A DNA stretch of 8,102 nt. Origin: an uncultured Bacillota bacterium. GTDB taxonomy: Bacteria; Bacillota; Clostridia; Peptostreptococcales; Anaerovoracaceae. Below the pieces are notes generated by a model. It was not told the origin of the DNA. It did not search any database and worked only from the letters and a program-made list of their open reading frames with translations. The translations under genes were made by a program, and so were the position numbers. The stretch covers positions 1 to 8,102 of the forward strand of contig CAUHLX010000120.1 of NCBI GenBank assembly GCA_959606705.1, read 5' to 3'. This document shows positions 1-7,011 of this stretch, one piece after another; position 1 is the stretch's first letter; each line of letters opens with the position of its first letter.

Positions 1-399
1 GTGGAGGCGGTGTTGAGAGGAGAGCGGAACGTGATCGTTACGGTGGACAGCTTGTTCGCACGGCATCGGACGGTGCGAAAACCCAGCGAAGCCAGCTGTG
101 CCCGAGCGCAGTTGATAGTGGAGAGTCTGGGATGTGTGGTGGAACAGGTCTTTCATCAGATCGAGATCGAGGCAATCGTCTCCACGGGCGGAGATACCTC
201 CCTGCAAATTTGCAGAACCTTGGGGGCGGGGGGGATCGAGTTAAGAGATGAAATCATGCCGGGCGTGCCCCTGGGAAAGCTGGTGGGCGGTGAGGCGGCG
301 GGAACGACAATCGTAACGAAGTCAGGAGGGTTTGGAAAGGAAAAGGCTCTCATCGATATCATCAAATACTTAAATGGAAAGGAAGAGACATTGGCATGA
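1..399 (+). CDS. DUF1537 four-carbon acid sugar kinase, C-terminal fragment
   Basis: This is the 3' end of a gene that begins upstream of the window; the reading frame is open from base 1, so the GTG there is not taken as the start. The 132 visible residues match the C-terminal nucleotide-binding domain of the DUF1537 family (OtnK/DtnK-type acid sugar kinases): STGGDTSLQ (about 178-207), an E-I-M-P-G-V-P-L-G segment (about 250-276) and VTKSGGFG (313-336). Family members are about 420-470 residues, so roughly 30% is visible. Known members phosphorylate four-carbon aldonates such as D-threonate or D-erythronate with ATP in the cytoplasm, and the product is then oxidised by a partner dehydrogenase. 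A PdxA-type dehydrogenase lies two genes downstream, the expected partner. The TGA stop overlaps the ATG of the next gene (ATGA, 396-399), implying translational coupling. The family call is firm; the exact substrate is not determinable. Confidence 0.9.
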   Translation: MEAVLRGERNVIVTVDSLFARHRTVRKPSEASCARAQLIVESLGCVVEQVFHQIEIEAIVSTGGDTSLQICRTLGAGGIELRDEIMPGVPLGKLVGGEAAGTTIVTKSGGFGKEKALIDIIKYLNGKEETLA

Positions 400-1550
400 A
401 CGGTGATCAGATCAAAGTGCCGTCCTGTGTGTATGGGGGACGGGGAAGCGTAGAACGATTAAAGGATATTTTGGAGAAGGAACGGGCGGGAAAGGTTCTG
501 CTGTTTACGGATCAGGGAGTTCGGAGCGCAGGACTCTGTGAAGGGGTTTTCCAGGTTTTAGATGAACAAAGGGTATCGTATGAAGTGCTGGATGACCTGA
601 CGGCGGAACCCTCTGTTTCGGATGTGGACCGGGTGCTGCGAGCGGCGGCGGATTTTCAGGGAGATTTGATTCTGGCGGTGGGCGGCGGCAGTGTCATGGA
701 TGCGGCGAAGCTGGCCAGTGTAATCATCGGGGCGGAGTACTCGGTTTACGACCTTTTGAAAAAGCCGGGATTGGCGAGAAAACAGATTCGGAGCGTCATG
801 ATGCCAACCACCTGCGGGACCGGCTCGGAAGCCACCTGCAACGCGATCGTGGCCATTCCGGAGGAAGATACGAAGACAGGAATCGTCAGCGACAGCATGA
901 TCCCCGACTACGCAATTCTGGACGCGGAGCTGATCGCCAGGCTGCCCAAAGCCATCGTCGCGGCTACGGGTGTGGATGCCTTGGCCCACGCGGTGGAGTG
1001 CTTTACTTCGAAAAAGGCGACGCCATTCAGCGATACCTACGCGTTGGCGTCGGCCCGGCTGATCTTTCGGAATATCCAGGCAGCATACGATGACCCGGAT
1101 GACATGGAGGCCAAAAGTGCTATGCTGCTGGGCGCTTTTTACGGAGGGGCGGCGATTACGGGTTCGGGAACGACGGCGGTTCACGCGCTGTCCTATCCGC
1201 TGGGAGGAAAGTACCACATGGCCCACGGCATTTCCAATGCGATTTTGTTTGCGCATGTCATGGCCTTTAACATGGAGGCCTGTGAGGCTCGTCTGGCGGC
1301 GCTGTGCGATGGAGTTTACCCGAAGCTTTCTCTGTTGAGTGAAAGAGAGAAGGCGCGGAAATTGGTGGAGCGGATCGCGGAAATCGTGGAAGCGGTGGAG
1401 ATTCCTCGGGATTTGACAGCCTTTGGGGTAAAGAAGGAGGATCTGGATTTCCTGGTGGAGGCGGGGAGTCAGCAGAAGCGGCTGCTGGTGAACAACTGCA
1501 AAGAGCTGAGCTTGGAGGATATTCGAGCCATTTATCGGAAGGTGATGTAA
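396..1550 (+). CDS. Iron-containing alcohol dehydrogenase (group III)
   Basis: This 384-residue protein has the usual length of the family. It carries the dinucleotide-binding motif GGGSVMDAAK (residues 96-105), the TTCGTGSEAT segment (138-147) and the complete metal site: Asp194 and His198 in GVDALAHAVE, then His263 and His277. Spacing and numbering resemble the Fe2+ site of E. coli lactaldehyde reductase FucO as I remember it. Such enzymes interconvert alcohols and aldehydes or ketones with NAD(P)H in the cytoplasm. The ATG overlaps the kinase stop by 4 bp, and its own TAA shares one base with the next ATG, so it is deep in the operon. It is not part of the minimal threonate pathway. It may oxidise a hydroxyl of the incoming compound or reduce an aldehyde product to regenerate NAD+; both are inference. 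The family is certain, the substrate unknown. Confidence 0.93.
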   Translation: MNGDQIKVPSCVYGGRGSVERLKDILEKERAGKVLLFTDQGVRSAGLCEGVFQVLDEQRVSYEVLDDLTAEPSVSDVDRVLRAAADFQGDLILAVGGGSVMDAAKLASVIIGAEYSVYDLLKKPGLARKQIRSVMMPTTCGTGSEATCNAIVAIPEEDTKTGIVSDSMIPDYAILDAELIARLPKAIVAATGVDALAHAVECFTSKKATPFSDTYALASARLIFRNIQAAYDDPDDMEAKSAMLLGAFYGGAAITGSGTTAVHALSYPLGGKYHMAHGISNAILFAHVMAFNMEACEARLAALCDGVYPKLSLLSEREKARKLVERIAEIVEAVEIPRDLTAFGVKKEDLDFLVEAGSQQKRLLVNNCKELSLEDIRAIYRKVM

Positions 1551-2605
1551 TGAAAGAAAAACCAATTGTGGGAATCACGATGGGGGACCCGGCGGGCTGT
1601 GGCCCGGAAATTACGGTCAAAGCACTGCGGAACTCCAAACTCCGTGAAAGGTGCCGGCCGGTAGTGATCGGTGATGGCCGGATGCTGGAGGACGCCATTC
1701 ATATTCTGGAAGGGACCGGATGGCTGGAGCCGAATGAAATGAAGGTTCACCGGATTGACGAAATCCGATCGGCGCGATACGAACCGGGAACGATCGACGT
1801 GCTGCACCTGAGTTTAGTGGATCCGGAAACCTTCGAATACGGGAAGGTGTCCGCCATGTGCGGGGAAGCGGCCTTCCGCTGTGTGGAAAAGGTGATCGAG
1901 CTGGCCATGAACGGTGAAGTGGACGCCACCGTAACCAACGCGCTCAACAAAGAGGCCATTAATCTGGCTGGGCACCACTTTTCCGGGCACACCGAAATTT
2001 ACGCGCACTACACAGGCACCGATAAATATACTATGATGCTGGCTCATGAAAACCTGCGAGTAGTACATGTTTCCACTCACGTTTCCCTGCGGGAGGCTTG
2101 TGATCGAGTAAAAAGGGAGCGAGTGCTGGACGTGATCCGCATCGCGGACCAGGCTTGTAGAAGCTTGGGCATTCCAAAGCCGCGGATCGGGGTGGCGGGA
2201 CTGAATCCTCACGCGGGAGAAAATGGCATGTTTGGGAAAGAAGAGCTCGAGGAAATTCTTCCGGCCATTGAACGGGCGGCGGCGGAAGGAATTGAGGTGG
2301 ATGGACCGGTTCCTGCGGACTCTCTGTTTTCTAAGGCTCGAGGCGGCTGGTACGATATGGTGGTGGCCATGTACCACGATCAGGGGCACATTCCCTTGAA
2401 AGTGCTGGGCTTCGTCTACGATCAGGCGCAAAAGAAGTGGGGAGCGGTCAGCGGAGTCAACGTGACCTTGGGCTTGCCCATCATTCGCAGCTCCGTGGAC
2501 CACGGCACCGCTTTCGGACACGCGGGACAAGGGGTGAGCAACGAGCTTAGTCTGGTCAACGCCATCGACTACGCTGTTCTGCTGGCGCTTCATCGCGACT
2601 GCTGA
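1550..2605 (+). CDS. pdxA2: PdxA/PdxA2-family 4-phosphate dehydrogenase
   Basis: This 351-residue protein is full length. PdxA signatures run in order: GITMGDPAGCGPE (8-20), the GHTE segment with metal ligand His147, NPHAGE with His221, MYHDQGHIPLK with His276, and GVNVTLGLPIIRSSVDHGTAF (302-322). The three histidines correspond to the divalent-metal site of the family. PdxA proper oxidises 4-phosphohydroxy-L-threonine for vitamin B6 synthesis. PdxA2 paralogues oxidise 4-phospho-D-threonate or 4-phospho-D-erythronate with NAD+, and the product decarboxylates to dihydroxyacetone phosphate. Placement with a DUF1537 kinase and a transporter, and no B6 gene in sight, favours PdxA2. The start overlaps the previous TAA (TAATG). 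A 69-nt gap without a terminator separates it from the transporter gene. The alternative reading as biosynthetic PdxA cannot be excluded by motifs alone, because both subfamilies keep the metal and phosphate sites. Confidence 0.88.
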   Translation: MKEKPIVGITMGDPAGCGPEITVKALRNSKLRERCRPVVIGDGRMLEDAIHILEGTGWLEPNEMKVHRIDEIRSARYEPGTIDVLHLSLVDPETFEYGKVSAMCGEAAFRCVEKVIELAMNGEVDATVTNALNKEAINLAGHHFSGHTEIYAHYTGTDKYTMMLAHENLRVVHVSTHVSLREACDRVKRERVLDVIRIADQACRSLGIPKPRIGVAGLNPHAGENGMFGKEELEEILPAIERAAAEGIEVDGPVPADSLFSKARGGWYDMVVAMYHDQGHIPLKVLGFVYDQAQKKWGAVSGVNVTLGLPIIRSSVDHGTAFGHAGQGVSNELSLVNAIDYAVLLALHRDC

Positions 2606-2660
2606 ATATAAAAATCCGTTATCGTTTTCGCAATCATTCAACTACTAAAATAATGGAAAG

Positions 2661-2665
2661 AGGAG
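2661..2665 (+). promoter_or_regulatory. Ribosome binding site that sets the transporter start
   Basis: AGGAG here abuts the in-frame ATG at 2666 with no spacer but lies 9 nt before the ATG at 2675. The second ATG is therefore the better start, trimming three residues from the longest reading. Confidence 0.7.
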
Positions 2666-2674
2666 ATGAAAGAA

Positions 2675-3979
2675 ATGAGCGATGAAAAAAAGAAGAAAAT
2701 GTCTTTAGGCAAAAAGTCAATCATCGGTGTGGCGGCGGGCCTGATTTTCGGGCTGCTCCTGCTCATGGTTCCGGCGGGAGGCTTTCGGGATGACTTCCTG
2801 GTGAGCGGAGTATTCCACTTTATTGGTGATGGCTATCTGACTTTGATCAAAATGACCATCGTACCCTTTGTGTTTGCCACGCTGGTCATGGGAATTTCCT
2901 CTGCTTCCGACGTTCGGCAGGTTGGAAGAATCGGAACAAAATCCCTGGGTGTTTACTTCTGCACGTCGGTGCTGGCCACCATCGTAGGCATCGTGGGCGG
3001 CATGATCCTCAAACCCGGCGTGGGCTTCGACATGGGCAGCATCGTTTTGGAAGACGTAGGGGCGGAGGCCGCCGATGTCTCCGTGGCGGATACCCTGATT
3101 TCCATGATTCCTTCGAATATCTTCCAGTCCATGGCGGAAGGGAAAATGATTCATATCGTCATCTTTGCGGTATTCTTCGGAGTTGCCATCAGCCTGATCG
3201 GCCGCAAGGCGGAACCGGTTCGGGTCTGGGTGGAGAGCTTCGGGCACATCATGCTTCGCGTGGTTAACATCGTCATGGAGCTGACGCCTTACGGCGTATT
3301 CTGTTTGATGGCTAAGACCGTGGTGAATCTGGGTTACGAAGTCATCTTTGCTCTGGCCAAATACGCGATTTGTGAAATCGGCTTGTTCGTATTCTTCGCC
3401 ATTGCGGTTTACATTCCGCTGCTGTGGTTCGGAGCCAAGGTGAGACCAGGTACGTTCCTAAAGAAATACTCCAAGATCGCCATCATTCCCTTCTCCACCT
3501 GTTCCTCCAACGCCGCCATGCCTTATTCCATCGGATTTCTGAGAAGCATGGGTGTTTCCAACAAGGTGGCGGGTTTCACCATTCCGTTAGGCGCCACCAT
3601 CAACATGGACGGAAGCTCGATCATGCAGGGAATGACAGCGGTATTTGTGGCCCAGCTCTACGGAATCGATTTGACCTGGACCATGCTGCTGACCATTTGC
3701 ATCACCGCTACGCTGGCGGTCATCGGTTCTCCCGGAATGCCCGGGGTGGTTATGGTTACTCTGACTGTGGTTTTGCAGTCCGTAGGGTTCCCGCTGGAAG
3801 CCATCGCGTTGATCGTGGGAATCGACCGGTTTACCGATATGTTCAAAACGGTGCTCAACGTCATGGGTGATTCGGTGTGCAGCATGGTGGTTGCCAAATC
3901 CGAGAAGGCTTTGGATTACGAAATGGCTTACAGCGACGCGGATCCCATGGAATTTAAGGAAGTCGATCAGGAAGACTGA
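2675..3979 (+). CDS. DAACS (SLC1/glutamate-type) Na+-coupled symporter
   Basis: This 434-residue membrane protein has multiple hydrophobic segments, the first at about residues 15-33 after a lysine-rich cytoplasmic start. Hallmarks are the serine-rich re-entrant loop PFSTCSSNAAMP (272-283), the Na+-binding NMDGS motif (310-314), GSPGMPG of the second re-entrant loop (351-357) and the C-terminal GIDRFTDMFKTVLNVMGD (382-399). Aligned from memory to the archaeal aspartate transporter GltPh, Asp384, Asp388, Asn395 and Asp399 match Asp390, Asp394, Asn401 and Asp405. The Arg397 position, which binds the substrate side-chain carboxylate, is Lys391. Keeping the amino-contacting Asp388 hints at an amino-acid-like substrate; the Lys suggests something other than plain glutamate or aspartate. 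It probably imports the operon's substrate by Na+ or H+ symport. The C-terminal tail is acidic. The start at 2675 is chosen on ribosome-binding-site spacing. Confidence 0.92.
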   Translation: MSDEKKKKMSLGKKSIIGVAAGLIFGLLLLMVPAGGFRDDFLVSGVFHFIGDGYLTLIKMTIVPFVFATLVMGISSASDVRQVGRIGTKSLGVYFCTSVLATIVGIVGGMILKPGVGFDMGSIVLEDVGAEAADVSVADTLISMIPSNIFQSMAEGKMIHIVIFAVFFGVAISLIGRKAEPVRVWVESFGHIMLRVVNIVMELTPYGVFCLMAKTVVNLGYEVIFALAKYAICEIGLFVFFAIAVYIPLLWFGAKVRPGTFLKKYSKIAIIPFSTCSSNAAMPYSIGFLRSMGVSNKVAGFTIPLGATINMDGSSIMQGMTAVFVAQLYGIDLTWTMLLTICITATLAVIGSPGMPGVVMVTLTVVLQSVGFPLEAIALIVGIDRFTDMFKTVLNVMGDSVCSMVVAKSEKALDYEMAYSDADPMEFKEVDQED

Positions 3980-3996
3980 GGGGGAAGGAAAGATAA

Positions 3997-5295
3997 ATGA
4001 GAAACGAATATGAAAAGGATCTTTTTCCCGCGGAATTGCAGAAAGAGATCAAGGAAAAGTTTTACTACGTGGATCAGGATCCTCACACAGGTAAAAAGCG
4101 GCTTTTTTTCGAGAATTCCGGAGGATCCTTTCGACTGAAGGAAGCAGTGATTTCCGGGGCGGACAAGGACGCTTATCCGGACTGCCCGGATCGGGACCAT
4201 CAGGCGGCGAAATACCTCAACGAAATATTGAACCGGGGAATAGAGGATGCCAGAACGATTTTTAACGCCCAAAGCGGGGTGATCGCCACGGAATTGACCG
4301 CGACTCAGATGATGTTCAATATAATCAAGACGATCGCGGAAGGCGTGTAGGGAACCAATATGGTCACCACCGCGCTGGAACATCCCTCGGCATTCGACGC
4401 GGTGAACTACTACGCAAAGAAACTGGGCAAGGAGCTGCGGGTTGCGGATACCGATCGGGAAACCGGTGGTGTTCCGGTGGAAAATATTTTGAAGCTGATC
4501 GATCAGGATACCATCCTTCTGAGCGTGATGTATACGTCGCATTTTACCGGAGCGACCAACGACATCGAAACGATCGTGCGGGAGGCCAGGAGGATCAAGC
4601 CGGATCTGTTCATCGTGGTGGACGCGGTGCAGCATGCGGCACACAGTGTCATCGACGTGGAAAGGACCCCGGTGGACGCCATGAATTTCGGGGTTTACAA
4701 ATTCTTCGGCTGTAGAGGTCTGGGCGTGGCGTATCTGTCGGATCGGCTGGCGAGGCTGCCGCATCACAAAATTTTAAAGAAGGCGGAAAACGAGTGGCGG
4801 CTGGGAAGTCCGGTGCCTCTTCAGATGGCCTCGGTATCGGCCATCGTGGATTACGTGTGCTGGCTGGGCGGACGCTTTACCAAAGAGACCGGACGGAGGG
4901 CGCTGTTTGTGGAGGGCATGACACGGATCAACCGCCACGAACGGGCGCTGCTGGAGCGAATGCTTTCCGGCGGGACCGGAGCGGATGGTGAGGCGGTCAA
5001 GGGCCTGAGGGACCTGCCCGGTGTCGTAGTCTGTCCGGATTGCCGGGATCTCAGCGCCCGCGATCTGATCGTTCCCATGGGATTTGAAAGAATCGATCAT
5101 GCCGAGGCTGTGAAAGAATACGAAAAGCGAGGTGTAGTGATTCGTGAAACACCTATGGAGAGTGTGTTCTTTGAACGGATTCTAACCTCCTTCGGGCTCA
5201 AGGGCGCACTGCGGATTTCTCCGCTGCACTGCCATGGAGCGGGGGATATCGACCGCTTTCTGCAAGTGACCGGGGAGATTGCCCGGCTGGGATAA
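3997..5295 (+). pseudogene. Class V PLP aminotransferase interrupted by in-frame amber codon
   Basis: The frame reads from ATG 3997 (AAGGA at 3985-3989, 7 nt spacer) to TAA 5293-5295, with a single TAG at codon 118. Counting through it gives 432 codons, about the normal length for class V (cysteine-desulfurase-like fold) aminotransferases plus an N-terminal extension. Family features lie on both sides. FFENSGGS (about residues 37-44) is upstream. Downstream are TTALEHPS with His129, VVDAVQHAAH with Asp209 and Gln212 near the PLP pyridine, and VYKFFGCRGLGVAYL with the probable Schiff-base lysine Lys235. No frameshift or other lesion is visible, so if it is a pseudogene it is young. The 117-residue N-terminal piece lacks all PLP-binding residues; the 311-residue remainder has them and could restart at ATG 4360. 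It follows the transporter by 17 nt and is the last gene of the operon. Substrate unknown. Sequencing error, suppression or true decay remain possible. Confidence 0.8.
4348..4350 (+). other. In-frame TAG within the aminotransferase gene
   Basis: The codon lies between Gly-Val and Gly-Thr-Asn-Met, in the segment leading into a core beta strand of the PLP domain. Single-base ancestors include CAG (Gln), AAG (Lys), GAG (Glu) and TGG (Trp). AGGGA at 4349-4353 overlaps the stop and sits 6 nt before ATG 4360, so termination-reinitiation of a second polypeptide is physically possible. TAG serves as an ordinary stop at 7904-7906, which argues weakly against a dedicated recoded meaning. Confidence 0.85.
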
Positions 5296-5345
5296 AAAAG
5301 CTTACTTCTCCTCACTATAAACAATCGAATTAAGGCAGGAAGAAC

Positions 5346-5381
5346 GGGGCCTCGGCAAAATATTTATTTTGCCGAGGCCCT
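5346..5381 (+). terminator. Strong hairpin closing the catabolic operon
   Basis: A perfect 15-bp stem (5347-5361 with 5366-5380), extendable by a G-U pair (5346/5381), encloses a 4-nt ATTT loop. The outer half is GC-rich (GGGCCTCGGC) and the inner half AT-rich. It lies 51 nt after the aminotransferase stop and just before the regulator promoter, the right place for a terminator. The downstream U-tract is poor (TGTTTG), so efficiency as a classical intrinsic terminator is uncertain; the opposite strand has no better tail. Confidence 0.7.
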
Positions 5382-5400
5382 GTTTGGGAGTTGATGTATA

Positions 5401-5429
5401 TTGCTGCGCACCCCAAAGACGTATATAAT
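5401..5429 (+). promoter_or_regulatory. Sigma-A-type promoter of the XRE regulator
   Basis: TTGCTG (-35, 5401-5406) and a perfect TATAAT (-10, 5424-5429) are separated by 17 nt. Transcription would start near 5436, leaving a leader of about 40 nt before the ATG at 5478. The promoter lies inside the longest reading of the regulator frame (from 5391), which is a reason to reject that long reading. Confidence 0.75.
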
Positions 5430-5431
5430 AA

Positions 5432-5450
5432 TCTGGTATTATTAACCAGA
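5432..5450 (+). promoter_or_regulatory. 19-bp inverted repeat at the transcription start, probable operator
   Basis: TCTGGT (5432-5437) and ACCAGA (5445-5450) form a perfect 6-bp inverted repeat around a 7-nt AT-rich centre. It covers the predicted start site just downstream of the -10 box, a position where a bound dimer would block initiation. The adjacent gene encodes a helix-turn-helix protein, so autorepression is the simplest reading. This is inferred from position and symmetry only. Confidence 0.55.
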
Positions 5451-5463
5451 ATAATGAGGTCAG

Positions 5464-5469
5464 AAAGGA
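5464..5469 (+). promoter_or_regulatory. Ribosome binding site of the XRE regulator
   Basis: AAAGGA lies 8 nt before ATG 5478, a good Shine-Dalgarno placement. No comparable site precedes the earlier in-frame TTG/ATG at 5391/5394, so this fixes the start at 5478. Confidence 0.75.
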
Positions 5470-5477
5470 ATGATCCG

Positions 5478-6914
5478 ATGTCTCTTTTTTCTACAAGGCT
5501 CAAACAGCTGATTCAAGAAGGGAATATCAATATGTACGCAATGGCCCAAAATTGTGAAATTGACAGGGCTTCGCTGTACCAGATCGTAAATGGAAAACGA
5601 AAGCCCAATCAGGCGATCATGACCAAGCTGATGAGCTATTTGCTGCTGACTCCACGGCAGCAAGATGAGTTGATCGAAGCGTATGAGGTTTTGCTGACCG
5701 GAGAAGGAGTTTATCGCCGGCGGAAGCAGATCGCGGAGATCATCCACGCACTGAATGATTTCCGGCCCACCGAGAATATGGCAATTCACGGGGATTATCA
5801 GCACCAGTATGGAGAGAGTCGGCAGGGAACCGCGTTTTACGGTGAGGCGGCGGTCAATGGTACGGTACGCTCCATATTGGAATTGGAAGCGCAAAAAGGC
5901 GGGGCAATTTGCCTCATTGCTCAACCGGAGTACGAATTTCTATTCGATTTGCTGGTCTCGCTAAAGGATTCCTTGGGGCGGCTGAAAATTACCCATATGA
6001 TCTGTCTGGAAAACGGCGCGCGGAACGATGATTACCATTATAATCTAAAATGTGTCAACAGCATTCTTCGCAGCGGCATCTCCAATTTGGGATACGAACC
6101 ACTTTTTTATTACGGACATGTGGAGTCTCATTTTGGAAAAATGAATCTCTTCCCTTATCTGATTTTAACCGACGAATGTGCAATCCAGATTTCCGAAGAT
6201 CTGCGCGGAGGAATTCTCCTGAGAGATGAAGAACAAATCCACCTCTTTGACAGATGCTGCGAGAAATTGCGTCAACGCTGTCGGCCGGTGATGATCGGAA
6301 TGAAAAATGCGGGAGAAATGCTGGAAATCTACGGGGCCGAAACTTCCAATTATCAAAATACCTATTCCATCAGCTTCGATCCGCCCATCATGCCTTTTGT
6401 AAATCGGGACATGCTGAAACAGTATCTCAATCGATCGCTTCCGGAATACAATCGGTTTTTGGATATGGCGGAACTCCATGCGAATCGCTTGAGAAAGCAG
6501 TTTCATGAGCAGGTATTCTATTGCTTCACCGAAGTGGCGGGACTCCGGTGTTTTTTAGAAACCGGGTATATGCACGAATTTCCGGTGGGCTTTTATGAAA
6601 AGCCTCTGAGCGTGGAGACTAGAAAGTTTGTTTTGGACGAAATGTATCGCGCCGTAGAGGAAGATTGGTGCAAACTTCGTTTCTTCCGGCCCGGTAACCC
6701 GTCCATCTCTTTTGATGGCGAGATCGTGGCGATCAGTGAGGGCCTCGTGTACGTTCAGTACAATACGGAAGGAGAAGCCCACTCCTTTAAGTTTACCGAG
6801 AAAAGCATCGCGTATTCTTTTTACGACTATTTGCAGTCTCTTAAGGATAGCCGGCAGGTAATGAGCAGAGAAGAAACCATGACCGTGCTGCTGGAGCTGC
6901 GTGCCAACTTGTAA
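5478..6914 (+). CDS. XRE-type HTH regulator with large unrecognised C-terminal part
   Basis: This 478-residue protein (start chosen from its ribosome binding site and promoter) has no signal peptide or membrane segment, so it acts in the cytoplasm. Residues about 5-60 resemble an XRE/Cro helix-turn-helix: MYAMAQNCEIDRASLYQIVNG, with the recognition helix near 29-40 followed by GKRKPN. A basic stretch, YRRRKQ, follows at 79-84. Residues about 100-478 show no domain I can name. They contain alternating beta and alpha-like segments, a hydrophobic strand (GGAICLIAQP, 141-150) and a compact C-terminal region around 400-450 with short strands and aromatic residues. The tail could be a ligand-sensing or dimerisation module. 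It has its own promoter, sits behind the operon's hairpin and probably represses itself through the adjacent inverted repeat. Control of the upstream catabolic operon is plausible by proximity only. A TAA stop at 6912-6914 ends the gene. Confidence 0.8.
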   Translation: MSLFSTRLKQLIQEGNINMYAMAQNCEIDRASLYQIVNGKRKPNQAIMTKLMSYLLLTPRQQDELIEAYEVLLTGEGVYRRRKQIAEIIHALNDFRPTENMAIHGDYQHQYGESRQGTAFYGEAAVNGTVRSILELEAQKGGAICLIAQPEYEFLFDLLVSLKDSLGRLKITHMICLENGARNDDYHYNLKCVNSILRSGISNLGYEPLFYYGHVESHFGKMNLFPYLILTDECAIQISEDLRGGILLRDEEQIHLFDRCCEKLRQRCRPVMIGMKNAGEMLEIYGAETSNYQNTYSISFDPPIMPFVNRDMLKQYLNRSLPEYNRFLDMAELHANRLRKQFHEQVFYCFTEVAGLRCFLETGYMHEFPVGFYEKPLSVETRKFVLDEMYRAVEEDWCKLRFFRPGNPSISFDGEIVAISEGLVYVQYNTEGEAHSFKFTEKSIAYSFYDYLQSLKDSRQVMSREETMTVLLELRANL

Positions 6915-7011
6915 AAGCATTCAACTTTTAAGAGTATTGTTGCAGAGGTTCACAAAATTGCCTCACACAAGTGCATTTTCAGCACGAAATGAGGGCGGCG
7001 GCAGAAAAAAG

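Noticed and set aside
558..1565. Long minus-strand open frame (335 codons) opposite the alcohol dehydrogenase gene
   Set aside because: It lies antisense to a protein with complete family motifs and a full metal site. Its translation is rich in His, Arg and Gln with no recognisable domain, as expected for a shadow of GC-rich coding sequence.
1550..2605. Biosynthetic PdxA for pyridoxal phosphate synthesis
   Set aside because: Motifs alone allow it, but the neighbours (DUF1537 kinase, transporter, alcohol dehydrogenase) fit the catabolic PdxA2 type, and no B6 gene is in the window.
1814..2641. Minus-strand open frame (275 codons) opposite pdxA2
   Set aside because: It is antisense to a full-length PdxA-family gene, with low-complexity His/Arg-rich translation and no recognisable family.
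3967..4767. Minus-strand open frame (266 codons) spanning the amber site of the aminotransferase
   Set aside because: It was considered as an explanation for the broken plus-strand gene. The plus strand carries the PLP lysine, the Asp-x-x-Gln pair and the EHPS motif, while the minus-strand product shows no family features.
5391..5477. N-terminal extension of the XRE regulator from TTG 5391 or ATG 5394
   Set aside because: The promoter and expected transcription start lie inside this stretch, no ribosome binding site precedes it, and a well-placed AAAGGA precedes ATG 5478.
6912..6930. TAAAAG/CTTTTA inverted repeat just after the regulator as a terminator
   Set aside because: The stem is only 6 bp and almost entirely A-T, with a 7-nt loop and no U-run after it, so it is too weak to call.
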